The notes: generated by a model not told the origin, from the sequence alone. A DNA stretch of 64,000 nt from Dokdonella sp. (GCA_024707225.1 JANQAE010000003.1:620001-684000); one strand, 5' to 3'. Counted from the stretch's first letter, positions 48,699 through 58,153 are shown. Program-made: numbers and translations.

Positions 48699-50291
48699 AT
48701 GCGCGAAGCGCTCGACGTCATCCTGATCGGCGCCGGCCACAACGGCCTGGTCTGCGCGGCCTATCTGGCCAAGGCCGGGCTGAAGGTGCTGGTGCTCGAG
48801 AACCGCGACGTCGTCGGCGGCGCGGCGGTCACCGAGGAGTTCCATCCGGGATTCCGCAACTCGGTGGCCGCCTACACGGTCTCGCTGCTGCAGCCCAAGG
48901 TCATCGCCGATCTGGATCTCGCCGCGCACGGCCTGCGCGTCGTACGGCGCCGGCTCGGCAATTTCCTGCCGCTGCCGGACGGCCGCCATCTGAGGGTCGG
49001 CGCCGGCGTCACGCGCGAGGAGGTCGCGAAGTTCTCGCGCCGCGATGCCGAGCGCCTGCCCGAGTACGAGCGTCGCCTCGACGCGCTGGCCGACGTGCTG
49101 CGCGCGCTGGCGCTCGAACCGCCGCCGAACGTCACCGACGGCGGCTGGTGGAAGGCCCTGCCGGAGCTGCTGCGTGCCGGACGGCTCGGCCGGCGCCTGC
49201 ACACGCTCGACGAGACGCTGCGCCAGGAGTTGCTCGATCTGTTCACGATCTCGGCGGCCGAGTACCTGGACCGCTGGTTCGAGAGCGAGCCGATCAAGGC
49301 CGTGTTCGGCTTCGACGGCGTCGTCGGCAATTACGCCAGTCCGTACACGCCAGGCAGCGCGTACGTGCTGCTGCATCATGTCTTCGGCGAGGCCGACGGC
49401 GTCAAGGGGGCCTGGGGCCACGCGATCGGCGGCATGGGCGCGATCACGCAGGCGATGGCGAAAGCGGCGATCGCCGCCGGCGCCGAGATCCGCACCGGCT
49501 GCGGCGTGCGCGAGGTCATCGTCGAGGACGGCCGCGCGGTCGGCGTCGTCACGACCGGCAGCGACGTGCTGCGCGCGCGCGCCGTGGTCGCCAACGTCAA
49601 TCCGAAGCTGCTCTACGAACGACTGATCGCACCGGACCGCGTGCCGGCGCCGACGCGCGAGCGCATGGCGCATTGGCGCTGCGGCTCGGGCACGTTCCGC
49701 ATGAACGTCGCGCTCGAGCGATTGCCCGAGTTCACGGCCCTGCCCGGCGCCGGCGACCACCTGACCGCCGGCATCATCCTGGCGCCGAGCCTGGCCTACA
49801 TGGACCGGGCGTATCGCGACGCGCTCGAACACGGCTGGTCGCTCGAGCCGATCGTCGAGATGCTGATTCCGTCCACGCTCGACGACAGCCTGGCGCCGCC
49901 GGGCCGTCACGTCGCCAGCCTGTTCTGCCAGCACGTGGCGCCGGTGCTGCCGGGCGGACGCTCCTGGGACGATCACCGCGAGGCCGTGGCCGATCGGATG
50001 ATCGCGACGGTGGACCGCTACGCGCCGGGCTTCGCGGCGTCGGTACTGGCCCGCCAGATCAAGAGTCCGCTCGATCTCGAACGCGATTTCGGCCTGATCG
50101 GCGGGGACATCTTCCACGGCGCGCTGTCGCTCAATCAGCTGTTCAGCGCACGGCCGATGCTCGGCCAGGCCGGCTATCGCGGCGCGCTGCCGGGCCTGTA
50201 CCTGTGCGGCGCCGGCACACATCCGGGCGGCGGCGTCACCGGCGCGCCGGGCCACAACGCGGCGCGCGTGATCGCGGCGGACCTGCGCTGA
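48699..50291 (+). CDS. Phytoene-desaturase-like FAD oxidoreductase (PYROXD2-like)
   Basis: A 530-residue flavoprotein. The Rossmann start VILIGAGHNGLVCAAYLAKA (GxGxxG) binds FAD, and YLCGAGTHPGGGVTGAPGHN is the conserved C-terminal FAD segment of the CrtI/PYROXD2 group. IPSTLDDSLAPPGRHVASLF and LIGGDIFHGALSLNQLFSAR are typical of the PYROXD2-like branch, not of true carotenoid desaturases. No carotenoid genes are near. Substrate unknown. Confidence 0.88.
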   Translation: MREALDVILIGAGHNGLVCAAYLAKAGLKVLVLENRDVVGGAAVTEEFHPGFRNSVAAYTVSLLQPKVIADLDLAAHGLRVVRRRLGNFLPLPDGRHLRVGAGVTREEVAKFSRRDAERLPEYERRLDALADVLRALALEPPPNVTDGGWWKALPELLRAGRLGRRLHTLDETLRQELLDLFTISAAEYLDRWFESEPIKAVFGFDGVVGNYASPYTPGSAYVLLHHVFGEADGVKGAWGHAIGGMGAITQAMAKAAIAAGAEIRTGCGVREVIVEDGRAVGVVTTGSDVLRARAVVANVNPKLLYERLIAPDRVPAPTRERMAHWRCGSGTFRMNVALERLPEFTALPGAGDHLTAGIILAPSLAYMDRAYRDALEHGWSLEPIVEMLIPSTLDDSLAPPGRHVASLFCQHVAPVLPGGRSWDDHREAVADRMIATVDRYAPGFAASVLARQIKSPLDLERDFGLIGGDIFHGALSLNQLFSARPMLGQAGYRGALPGLYLCGAGTHPGGGVTGAPGHNAARVIAADLR

Positions 50292-50353
50292 GACGCGGCC
50301 GCACGACTGCTGAACGCCGCACGAGGCCGGACCGGCGGCCCGACGGAATAATC

Positions 50354-50370
50354 GTATAAATCATTTATAC
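50354..50370. promoter_or_regulatory. AT-rich palindromic operator before the alpha/beta hydrolase
   Basis: GTATAAA-TCA-TTTATAC, a perfect seven-base inverted repeat, 40 bases before the hydrolase start. In this GC-rich sequence it stands out strongly. It contains TATAAA and so may overlap the -10 box. The same arms occur at 57499-57515. Confidence 0.65.
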
Positions 50371-50410
50371 TGATCGACCGCGCACTGCGCGTCCGATTCC
50401 GTCCGAACCG

Positions 50411-51505
50411 ATGAACCTGCCCCGCCGCCGCCACGCGTCGCTGCGTGCGAGCCTCGCCGTCGCCGCGACCGTCGCCGTCGCGCTGCTGACGCTGCCGGCG
50501 CTGCTCGGCGCGCGCGTACTGGCCCCGGCGAGCGATCCGGTCGTCGAAGCCGGCGATGCCGGCTACACGGTGACCGACCTCGAATGGATCGACGCCGCAC
50601 GCGATCGCCGGATACCGGCGCGGCTGTTCCGGCCGGCCACGGCCGATCGCGATGCACCGGTCGCGCTGATCGTGTTCTCACCCGGCATCGGCAGTTCGCG
50701 CGATGGCTATACGCACCTGGGCCGCTACTGGGCGCGCCACGGCATCGCCAGCCTGCATCTGCAGCACGTCGGCAGCGATCGTTCGCTCTGGCACGGCGAT
50801 CCGCTCGACGTGCTCGCGCGCCTGCGTTCCGCAGCCGGGTCCGTCGAGGCCGTCGCGCGGGCCGGTGACCTGCGCTACGCGCTGGACCGCCTGCTGGCGA
50901 GCCGCTACGGCCCGCGCATCGCACGCGACGCAATCATCGCGGCCGGCCATTCCTACGGCGCCAACACGACCCTGCTCGCGATCGGTGCGACCGTACCGGG
51001 CGTCGACGCTGCCGCGGCGCTGCGCGATCCGCGCATCGAGGCGGCGATCCTGATCTCGGCACCACCGTTCTACGGCGCGAAGAACTTCGCGCCGATCCTC
51101 TCGGGGATCGCGATTCCGACCCTGCATGTCACGACGCGCGAGGACGTCATCCGCCTTCCCGGTTTCGTCTCGGGACCGGACGATCGCCTCAAGGTGTTCG
51201 ACGCGACCGGCAGCGCGTTCAAGGCGCTGGCGGTGTATGCGCACGGCAGCCACACCGTATTCACCGATCGGCGTTACTTCGATACGGCCCCGATCGCCGA
51301 CGCGGTCAAGGAAGCGACGCAGACGCTGTCGACCGCATTCGTCGACCGGATCCGCAGCGGGCGCCACGAAGCGCTCGACGAATGGGCGCAGACGCATCGT
51401 CCGCTGCTCGAGCGCTACGTGCTCGATCGACACCTCGTGACGAGCCGCGCGCCGGTGCGGGCCGTCACCGCCGCGGCCGCCGCCGAGGCGGTCGCGCTGC
51501 ACTGA
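50411..51505 (+). CDS. Exported alpha/beta hydrolase (dienelactone/PAF-AH-like)
   Basis: A 364-residue protein with an N-terminal signal or anchor (SLAVAATVAVALLTLPALLG). LIVFSPGIGSSRDGYTHLGR forms the oxyanion region and IIAAGHSYGANTTLL has the nucleophile Ser in GHSYG. PTLHVTTREDVIRLPG carries the likely Asp, and YAHGSHTVFTDRRYF the His. It probably hydrolyses an ester in the periplasm. A palindrome shared with the regulator gene at 57534 lies at its promoter. Confidence 0.82.
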   Translation: MNLPRRRHASLRASLAVAATVAVALLTLPALLGARVLAPASDPVVEAGDAGYTVTDLEWIDAARDRRIPARLFRPATADRDAPVALIVFSPGIGSSRDGYTHLGRYWARHGIASLHLQHVGSDRSLWHGDPLDVLARLRSAAGSVEAVARAGDLRYALDRLLASRYGPRIARDAIIAAGHSYGANTTLLAIGATVPGVDAAAALRDPRIEAAILISAPPFYGAKNFAPILSGIAIPTLHVTTREDVIRLPGFVSGPDDRLKVFDATGSAFKALAVYAHGSHTVFTDRRYFDTAPIADAVKEATQTLSTAFVDRIRSGRHEALDEWAQTHRPLLERYVLDRHLVTSRAPVRAVTAAAAAEAVALH

Positions 51506-52061
51506 AGCGATCGGACCTGCATCCCCGGGGCGATCGTCGCGCGTCGGAGGCACGCCAGTCCGGTAACGCTGCGTAGCGCCGGCGGTCGGGCCCTGCCCGG
51601 CGCGACACGGGCCCGCGCGCGCCGGGGGCGCGTGGGCGAAGGAACCGCGCCTGCCGCGAATCGCACGCCGCTGCGCCTGACCGAATCGAAGCCAGGACAT
51701 ATCGCGATTGCATCGACGGCATGCGAGCGATCGTGCATCGCGATGGGCAAGCAGCCGCACCGCACGCGGACGCGTTCACGCCTGCCATCGGAATCCGGCT
51801 GGACCAGCCGCTGCGCAACGTGCATGCAAGCGCTCGGAGCATCCGCGATGCCTGCGGTCCGATCGATCACACCGCCGAGTCGGCGCGGTCGGACCGGGGC
51901 TTGGGAAGGAGCGGCGAGGATGGCGACCTGCAGGCGCCGACGGCGCGAACGCGCAGGAGCGGAGGAGAGAAACGAACAGCGCCTCGAAGGGCGCATCGCG
52001 ATGCCTGGCGTCGCGTGAAGCGGATGCGGCGACCGTGGCCGCCGCATCCCGGAAAACGGCT
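51506..52061. other. Gene-free stretch between the hydrolase and HU genes
   Basis: About 556 bases. Several open frames cross it in both strands, but all give Arg/Ser/Ala-rich products without start context or domains. I see no tRNA, repeat or clear terminator. It could hold a small RNA, which sequence alone does not show. Confidence 0.4.
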
Positions 52062-52444
52062 TCAGGCCGCGGCGTCCTTGAGCTTCTTGAGCGGACGCAC
52101 CTTGACCTTGACGCTGGCCGGCTTGGCCGCGAACCACTGCTCTTCCTTGGTGAACGGGTTGATGCCCTTGCGCTTCGGCTTGGCCGCCACCTTCACAGCC
52201 GTGATCTTGAGCAGACCCGGCAGCGTGAACGAACCGACGCCCTTCTTGCTGACCGAACCGGCGACCGCCGATTCGAGGCTGGCCAGCACGGCGCGGACGT
52301 CCTTCGGTGCCACGCCGGTCGACTCGGCCAGGTGAGCCACCAGGCCCGACTTGCCGAGGGCTTCCTTGATCGGCTTGGCGGCGGCGGGGCCTTGGCGGCG
52401 GCCGGCTTCTGCGGGGCGGTCTTCTTCGCGGGCTTCTTGGTCAT
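52062..52444 (-). CDS. HU-family DNA-binding protein, frameshifted near 52385
   Basis: The N-terminus MTKKPAKKTAPQKPAAAK is the Lys/Ala/Pro tail seen before HU domains in Xanthomonadales. The HU fold follows one frame over: KPIKEALGKSGLVAHLAEST, LASLESAVAGSV, GSFTLPGLLKITAVKVAAK and RKGINPFTKEEQWFAAKPA. One added base in the GCC run (restoring APAAAKPIKEA) gives about 127 residues. A break in such a conserved nucleoid gene argues for a sequence error. It shapes DNA in the nucleoid. Confidence 0.85.
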
Positions 52445-52685
52445 CGATGTCGCTCCAGTATCGGGGTTTGGTTGCGGGGCACGGCTTTGGAGTGCGCACT
52501 GTAGGACAAGCCAAAGGCGCCGCCAAGCGGATTAGACCACGCTGCAATGCGCCATCCCGCGACGGCAACCGGCGCTCGCCGCCGCCACCGGCATCCCGCG
52601 CCGCCCCGCACCCCGGTCGCGACCGCACCGGTGACGGTCGAACCGCCGGTGCGGAAGCGGCGCGGGCCGAGCGGTTTTTTGCGGC

Positions 52686-53615
52686 TCAGCGGCCGACCGC
52701 GATCGGCCGCACCGTCGCTGCGGCGGGCGGCAGACCTGCCAGCGCCGCCTGCAGCAGCTGCTGATCCTGCTCGGCGCCGAGCGCATCGACGGTCGCGGCC
52801 AGCGCACGAAACGGGCCGGACCGGCGACGCAGGCCGGCGAGCAGCGTCGCGAGCTCGTGTTGTCCGGCGCCGTCGGGCAAGTGCTTGCGCAGCGTCTTCA
52901 GCGCGGTCCACTGCATGCGCAGACGACGCAGGCGGCGGCGCCAGCGGTGACGTCGCTCGGAACCCGCATCGGCCAGCCGCGCGCGTTCGCCGGCGCGCTC
53001 GGCGCGACGCTGGCTGCGTGCGAGCGCCTGGTCGAGTGCATCGGCGTCGAGTCGCGCCCACGGCAGGCGTTCGACGATCCGGCCGATCCGCGCGACCTCG
53101 GCGCGCCGCGCCGCGAAGCCCGGGTCGTGCGCGCGGGCTCGCGCGAGCGTCGCGCGGCGATCGGTCAGCAATCGCCGCCGCAGCGCCGCGCGGCAGCGGC
53201 GTTGCTCCACGTCGGACGCATCGCGCAGATGCCGTCCGGCCAGCTCGACCAGGACCTGCGCATCGCGCAGATCGGACAGGCCGTCGGCCAGCCGTGCGAG
53301 CGCGGTATCGGCCGCAGCGGCACGCCGGCCCAGGCACCGCTGGCCGAGCTGCAGGATCGCGCGCAGGCGGCGGATCGCCTTGCGCGCTTCGTGCACGCCG
53401 CGATGCGGTGCCGCTTGGTCGGACAGCGCATCGGCCAGCGCAGCCAGATCGTGCGCGACGATCATGTGCAGTCCGGCGCCGAGCGTGACCGTCGTTTCGA
53501 TGCGCGCCGCCTTCACGGCCGGGTGACCGCCGCGACGCGGCTTCGACGGCGTGCGCGCGACCGCGTCCGACGGCGGCCTCGCACTCGACGGGGGCGGAGC
53601 GGAAACGGCGGGCAT
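52686..53615 (-). CDS. CHAD-domain protein
   Basis: A 309-residue, Arg-rich helical protein. The CHAD domain is clear: VHEARKAIRRLRAILQLGQR with the conserved His/Arg/Lys pattern, LSDLRDAQVLVELAGRHL, and the second half RRLRRLRMQWTALKTLRKHL. CHAD proteins bind polyphosphate, and the basic helices here fit that. About 50 residues of low-complexity sequence precede the domain. It stands alone between HU and the LytTR regulator. Confidence 0.87.
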   Translation of the reverse strand: MPAVSAPPPSSARPPSDAVARTPSKPRRGGHPAVKAARIETTVTLGAGLHMIVAHDLAALADALSDQAAPHRGVHEARKAIRRLRAILQLGQRCLGRRAAAADTALARLADGLSDLRDAQVLVELAGRHLRDASDVEQRRCRAALRRRLLTDRRATLARARAHDPGFAARRAEVARIGRIVERLPWARLDADALDQALARSQRRAERAGERARLADAGSERRHRWRRRLRRLRMQWTALKTLRKHLPDGAGQHELATLLAGLRRRSGPFRALAATVDALGAEQDQQLLQAALAGLPPAAATVRPIAVGR

Positions 53616-53678
53616 CGACGGTCTCGCGGCCTCGACAGTCGTCAGGCTAATCGAGTCGCGTGAGAAAACCGTTACGCA

Positions 53679-54443
53679 CTACATGCCGCGGAAACGATGC
53701 GCGAACGCGGCGCTGACCGGCAGCGTCTCGGCGCGGCCCTTGAGCCGCAGCACCGCGCGTCCGAACTCGTCCTTGCGCAGCCGCTCGATCGCGGCGACGC
53801 GGACGACGACGCCGCGATGCACCTGCCAGAACAGATCCGGATCGAGTCCGGCCAGCAGCTCCTTCAGCGGCGTGCGGATCACCGCCTCGTCGGCGCCGGT
53901 GACGACGCGCACGTACTTGTCCTGGGCCTGGAAATAGACGACCTCGTCGATGCCGATCATGCGCACGCTGTCGCCGGCACTGGCGCTGATCCAGCGGATC
54001 AGGCGATCGCCGTGCGGTCGCAGCCGCGCCTCCAGCGCATCGAGCGGAGCGGCCGGCACGATGCCGTCGGGCCGCGCGAGACGCGCGCGCAGCCGCTCGA
54101 CCGTGCGGCGCAGCCGCGCAGGCTGGATCGGCTTGAGCAGGTAGTCGGCGGCGCCGGCGTCGAACGCACGCACCGCGTACTCGTCGTAGGCGGTCGTGAA
54201 CACGACCAGGCCGCCGCCGGCGACGACCGCGCGTGCGACGTCAAGGCCGCCGATGCCGGGCATGCGGATGTCGAGGAACGCGACCTGCGGGCGTCGTTCG
54301 GCGGCGATCAGCAGCGCCGACGGTCCGTCCTCGCAGGCGCCGACGACCTCCAGCTCGGGCCATTGCTCGGCGAGCAGGTCGAGCAGGGCCGCGCGCTGCG
54401 GCGCCTCGTCCTCGGCGATCAGCGCGGTGACCGGCGCGTTCAC
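53679..54443 (-). CDS. LytTR-family response regulator
   Basis: GTG 54443 overlaps the stop of the histidine kinase gene (GTGA). The 254-residue product has a receiver domain (ALIAEDEAPQRAALLDLLAE, VAFLDIRMPGIGGLDVARA, then VFTTAYDEYAVRAF and YLLKPIQPARL with the conserved Lys). A LytTR DNA-binding domain follows: VVYFQAQDKYVRVVTGADEA, WQVHRGVVVRVAAIERL. The partner kinase is immediately upstream. Confidence 0.92.
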   Translation of the reverse strand: MNAPVTALIAEDEAPQRAALLDLLAEQWPELEVVGACEDGPSALLIAAERRPQVAFLDIRMPGIGGLDVARAVVAGGGLVVFTTAYDEYAVRAFDAGAADYLLKPIQPARLRRTVERLRARLARPDGIVPAAPLDALEARLRPHGDRLIRWISASAGDSVRMIGIDEVVYFQAQDKYVRVVTGADEAVIRTPLKELLAGLDPDLFWQVHRGVVVRVAAIERLRKDEFGRAVLRLKGRAETLPVSAAFAHRFRGM

Positions 54444-55651
54444 GGCGGACTCGCCGGCAGACGGATCTCGGCCCGCGTGCCGGCGCCGGGGCGGCCCTGC
54501 AGCTGCAGGCGTGCGCGCTCGCCGTAGCGCATCGCCAGCTGCTCGCGCACGTTGGCCAGGCCCATGCCGCCGCCGAAACCCGGCTGCAGGCCGGCACCGT
54601 CGTCGGCGACCGTCACGACCAGATCCTCGCCGTCGCGGCGCGCCGTCAGCACGATCCGCCCCGGGCCGGGCTTGGGCTCGACGCCGTGCTTGACCGCGTT
54701 CTCGACCAGGATCAGCAGCAGCAGCGGCGGATACGCGCAGCCGCGCAGCGCCGAATCGATCTCCACCGCGTAGCTGAGCCGGTCGCCGGTGCGCAGGCGC
54801 ATCAGCTCCAGATAGCTCGTGCAGATGTCGAGCTGCTGGCCCAGCGTCGAATGCAGCAGCGCATCCTCGTCGCGCAGGCGCGGAATCGTCGCGCGCAGAT
54901 GATCGACCAGGGCGTCCAGCGTCGCCTCGGCGCGTGCCGGATCGCGGCGGACCAGCGCCCTCACCGAGGCCAGCGTATTGAACAGGAAATGCGGCTCGAC
55001 CTGCGCCTGCAGCAGGCCCAGGCGCAGATCGGCGCGCTGCGCCTGCACGCGCGCATCGGCCAGCGCACGGCGGTTGCGATGGTCGTGCCAGCGCTGCCGT
55101 TCGCCGAAATACGCGCGCAGTGCGAGGCCACCGCCGAACAGGCCGTAGATCATGATCAGCAACAGCAGGTTGAGCGCGATCGACACCGCACGCTCGACCG
55201 GACCCAGATCCGGCAGCGGCGGATACGCCGACGGACCGAGTGCCGGCACCATCATCGCTTCGATGCGCGCCGAGGTCATGAAGTCGGCGAGGCAGCTCGC
55301 AACCATGCCGAGCAGCATCGCCGCGACGATGCCGCGCCGTTCGGCCACGGCCGACCAGCCGCGATGGCGGACCCAGGTCGCCAGCGCCGGGCCGGTCGTC
55401 GCCATCAGCCCGAAGCCGGCGAACTGGTAGAACGCCATCGGCAGCACCAGGCCGTAGTCGCGTGCGGCCAGGCCGATCGCGCCGCCGACCAGCAGCGCGA
55501 TCACACCGATGATCGATGCGAACAGCGCGCTGCGGCCGCGCAGCCACGGCAGACTGAACACCGGATACTGGCGGTAGCGGCTCCACACCGCACCGCGGCC
55601 GATCAGGACGTCCGGCGGCAGCGGACGATCGAGCCGATAGTCGGCGCTCAC
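54440..55651 (-). CDS. LytS/His_kinase-type sensor kinase
   Basis: The start is GTG 55651, 10 bases after the serine hydrolase stop. The 403-residue protein has about five membrane helices in its first 190 residues with no extracytoplasmic domain, so it may sense within the membrane. The kinase part has the H-box LQAQVEPHFLFNTLASVRAL, the N-box LLLILVENAVKHGV and the ATP loops VTVADDGAGL and GGGMGLANVREQLAM. It is a LytS-class (His_kinase/HATPase) enzyme that pairs with the next LytTR regulator. Confidence 0.9.
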   Translation of the reverse strand: MSADYRLDRPLPPDVLIGRGAVWSRYRQYPVFSLPWLRGRSALFASIIGVIALLVGGAIGLAARDYGLVLPMAFYQFAGFGLMATTGPALATWVRHRGWSAVAERRGIVAAMLLGMVASCLADFMTSARIEAMMVPALGPSAYPPLPDLGPVERAVSIALNLLLLIMIYGLFGGGLALRAYFGERQRWHDHRNRRALADARVQAQRADLRLGLLQAQVEPHFLFNTLASVRALVRRDPARAEATLDALVDHLRATIPRLRDEDALLHSTLGQQLDICTSYLELMRLRTGDRLSYAVEIDSALRGCAYPPLLLLILVENAVKHGVEPKPGPGRIVLTARRDGEDLVVTVADDGAGLQPGFGGGMGLANVREQLAMRYGERARLQLQGRPGAGTRAEIRLPASPP

Positions 55652-55661
55652 GCGGCCGCGC

Positions 55662-57296
55662 TCAGCGCCGCTCGCCGCGCAGCTGCTGGCCGCCCTGCAG
55701 CAGCGTCAACGCGCGTACCGCGCCGCTATCGTCACGCTCGAAGCGGATCTCGGCGGCGACGGATGCCGCGACGAATGCATCGGTATCCACGGCGTCGACC
55801 TCGATCGGCGGCTGCCCGGTACCCTGGACGTAGAGGGTGCCCGCCTTCTCGCTGACCGTCAGCGAAAAGCCCGGCACCAACGGATACTCGCCGACATAGG
55901 CGCGCAGCGCCTCGGCGCTCGGCTGCGCAATCGTCTTCGCAGGCGCCGCGTCCAGGCGCACGGCCGCCAGTTCGGCCCCCATCTGCATCCATGTGAAGCC
56001 GTAGCCGCGCGCGGTGCGCTGCGGCCGCAGCACCGCGTCGAAGTCCAGCGGATAGAAGTCGCCGGCGTCGTCGTAGCCCATCGTGTGGGCGCCCTGCCCG
56101 TCCGGCTCGATCACCAGCGCGCCGTCGCGCTGACTGAGCCGCATCGTCAGCGTATCGCCGATCCGGTAGCGGCCGACCAGGCCGTCAAGCAGCGCGCGGT
56201 CCGGCGCAACGGTCTTGCGCGGCTTGCCGAGCGGGAGGCTGGCATCGACCAGGTGCAGGCCGAGGCTGCCGAGACTGCCGATCGAATGCCAGGCGGTGTC
56301 GGACAGGATCACCACGCCGCGCTCGCGCAATCGGTCGACCGCGACGAACGAGGAGAAGCCGCCGGTGCCGCCCTCGTGAACCAGCACGCGGCGCTCGCCG
56401 ACCGGCATCAGCATCCAGTTCATGCCCATCGGCGGCGACTGCGACAGCGGCTGCTGGGTCACGGCCATCGCCGCGACGATCGGCGCATCGCCGCGACCGA
56501 GCTCGGCCTGCACGTAGCGCACCATGTCCTCCAGCGTCGCGCGCACGCCGCCGACGCCGGCCAGATCGACCGGAAACGTCCAGGCCGCGGTCGGGCGGCC
56601 GTTCGGCGTGTGGCCGACGGCGGCACGGATGCCGCTCGGCGCGCGCGACACGTAGGCACCGTCCATGCCGAGCGGCCGCAGCAGGCGTGTCGTCAGCAGC
56701 GTCTCGTAGTCGCTGCCGGCGCGCCGCGCGACCGCCAGCGACAGCAGCATCGAGGCGAAGTTGGAGTACTCGAAGCCGGTACCCGGCGCCGCGCTCAGCG
56801 TGACGTCGCCGAGCGAGTCGAGCAGGTCGCGCTCGGTCAGGGTCGCGTACGGGTCGGCCGGGTCGGTCGTCTTCATGCGCGAGGGCAGCGCCGGCAGGCC
56901 CGAGGTATGCGTGACGATGTGGCGCAGCCGGATCGTCTGGCCCTGGAATGCCGGCACCTTCGTGCCCTCGGGCAGGTAGTCGGCCAGCGGATCGTCGAGC
57001 GCGGCCTTGCCCTGCGCGATCAGGTCGGCCAGCAGCGCCGCCGTCATCGTCTTGCTGACCGAGCCGATCTCGAACGCGGTCTTGGCGTCGATGCGCTTGT
57101 CCTGCGCGGGATCGGCGCAGGCGAAGCTGCGCGCGACGCGGTCGCGTTCGATCACCGCCACCGCCATGCAGGCACCGGTGCGGTCGCCGGCCAGACGCTG
57201 ATCGACCACGGCGCGCAGCTGCGCGTCGTCGCCGGCCTGGGCCTGCCCGGCGCCAAGAACGATACCGGCTGCGATGCCGAGGATGGCCAGGTTCAT
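55662..57296 (-). CDS. Secreted serine hydrolase of the beta-lactamase (class C/PBP4*) family
   Basis: ATG 57296 has GGAG eight bases upstream. The 544-residue product has a signal peptide (MNLAILGIAAGIVLGAGQAQ). The active site is S79-V-S-K82 (SxxK) in FEIGSVSKTMTAALLADL, Y177-S-N179 (YxN), and H307-E-G-G in place of KTG. IRLRHIVTHTSGLPALPS is typical. A beta-rich C-terminal domain follows from about 380. It could be an esterase, peptidase or penicillin-binding hydrolase. It heads an apparent operon with the LytS/LytTR pair. Confidence 0.88.
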   Translation of the reverse strand: MNLAILGIAAGIVLGAGQAQAGDDAQLRAVVDQRLAGDRTGACMAVAVIERDRVARSFACADPAQDKRIDAKTAFEIGSVSKTMTAALLADLIAQGKAALDDPLADYLPEGTKVPAFQGQTIRLRHIVTHTSGLPALPSRMKTTDPADPYATLTERDLLDSLGDVTLSAAPGTGFEYSNFASMLLSLAVARRAGSDYETLLTTRLLRPLGMDGAYVSRAPSGIRAAVGHTPNGRPTAAWTFPVDLAGVGGVRATLEDMVRYVQAELGRGDAPIVAAMAVTQQPLSQSPPMGMNWMLMPVGERRVLVHEGGTGGFSSFVAVDRLRERGVVILSDTAWHSIGSLGSLGLHLVDASLPLGKPRKTVAPDRALLDGLVGRYRIGDTLTMRLSQRDGALVIEPDGQGAHTMGYDDAGDFYPLDFDAVLRPQRTARGYGFTWMQMGAELAAVRLDAAPAKTIAQPSAEALRAYVGEYPLVPGFSLTVSEKAGTLYVQGTGQPPIEVDAVDTDAFVAASVAAEIRFERDDSGAVRALTLLQGGQQLRGERR

Positions 57297-57496
57297 GATC
57301 GCGACTCCATGGAGAGGGAGCGTGGATGCTCGCGCAGCCGCTGGCAAGCCGCCGGCCGCTGCGACGGAGCGGCCGATCGCGGCGACGAACGCCGCCCGGT
57401 GCGGAGCCGATGCCTGCGCCGTCGGCTGCGGCCGCGCCACGACCGGCGTCCGGGAGCCCAGTAGCGATGCCGCCTGGAACCGGCTAGGCTGCGCAA

Positions 57497-57517
57497 CGGT
57501 ATAAACCATTTATACCG
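57497..57517. promoter_or_regulatory. AT-rich palindromic operator between the serine hydrolase and RHH genes
   Basis: The arms CGGTATAAA and TTTATACCG around CCA are perfect over nine bases. It lies 17 bases before the RHH gene start and about 200 bases before the divergent serine hydrolase start. The seven inner bases of each arm equal those at 50354-50370. Autoregulation of the RHH protein is the simplest reading. Confidence 0.7.
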
Positions 57518-57533
57518 ATCACCGGAGAGCGGC

Positions 57534-57920
57534 ATGGCACAGCGCAGGGCGGCCGCGAACAGCGGCAGGAAGACGGCGGCACGCAAGCCGCAGACGGAAC
57601 GGGTCGTGCAGCCGGCGGCGGTGCGCACGGCACGGCCGGTCAAGGCGGTACCGCCCGCCCCGGGCGAGATGGACGCGAAAGCCGGCAAGGACGCGAAGAA
57701 GCACAAGCTGGTCCGCGACAGCTTCACGATGCCGCGAGCGGACTTCGAGCTGATCCACACGCTCAAGGAACGCGCGCTCGGATTCAAGCGTCCGACCAAG
57801 AAGAGCGAACTGCTGCGCGCCGGCCTGCAGGCGCTGGCGGCGCTCGACGATGCCGCGCTGAAGGCACGGCTCGAGCGGCTGATTCCGCTCAAACCCGGGC
57901 GTCCGAAGCAGAAGCCCTGA
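57534..57920 (+). CDS. Ribbon-helix-helix-like DNA-binding protein
   Basis: A 128-residue basic protein. Residues 1-58 are Lys/Arg/Ala/Pro-rich and probably disordered. Residues 59-103 fit a ribbon-helix-helix: strand KLVRDSFTMP, helix ADFELIHTLKERALGF, then KRPTKKSELLRAGLQALAAL. The tail (ERLIPLKPGRPKQKP) is basic. GGAGAG precedes the ATG. It probably binds the palindrome just upstream, and may control the divergent hydrolase operon and the hydrolase at 50411; target and signal are inferred, not shown. Confidence 0.72.
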   Translation: MAQRRAAANSGRKTAARKPQTERVVQPAAVRTARPVKAVPPAPGEMDAKAGKDAKKHKLVRDSFTMPRADFELIHTLKERALGFKRPTKKSELLRAGLQALAALDDAALKARLERLIPLKPGRPKQKP

Positions 57921-58153
57921 GGGATCGGCCGGCTGGCGGCCCGGCCGTCGGCTTTCGCCGCGGTCGAGCACACGAGCGCGGCGGATCGCCCCCCAGGCGC
58001 GCGATCCGTGACGAACCATATCCGGCATCGCGCGCACCGCATCCGCCGGACACGCTGGCGCCCTCGGCGGCGAACCGCTGCGGCGGCCTCGGCCCGAACC
58101 GCTCGCCGTCCACCGATCGACGGGGCGATCGGCGGACGGCTATCGCATGAGGC

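Noticed and set aside
51632-52018. 128-codon plus-strand frame in the gap before the HU gene
   Set aside because: Ser/Arg/Thr-rich with no start context, no domain and no neighbour coupling.
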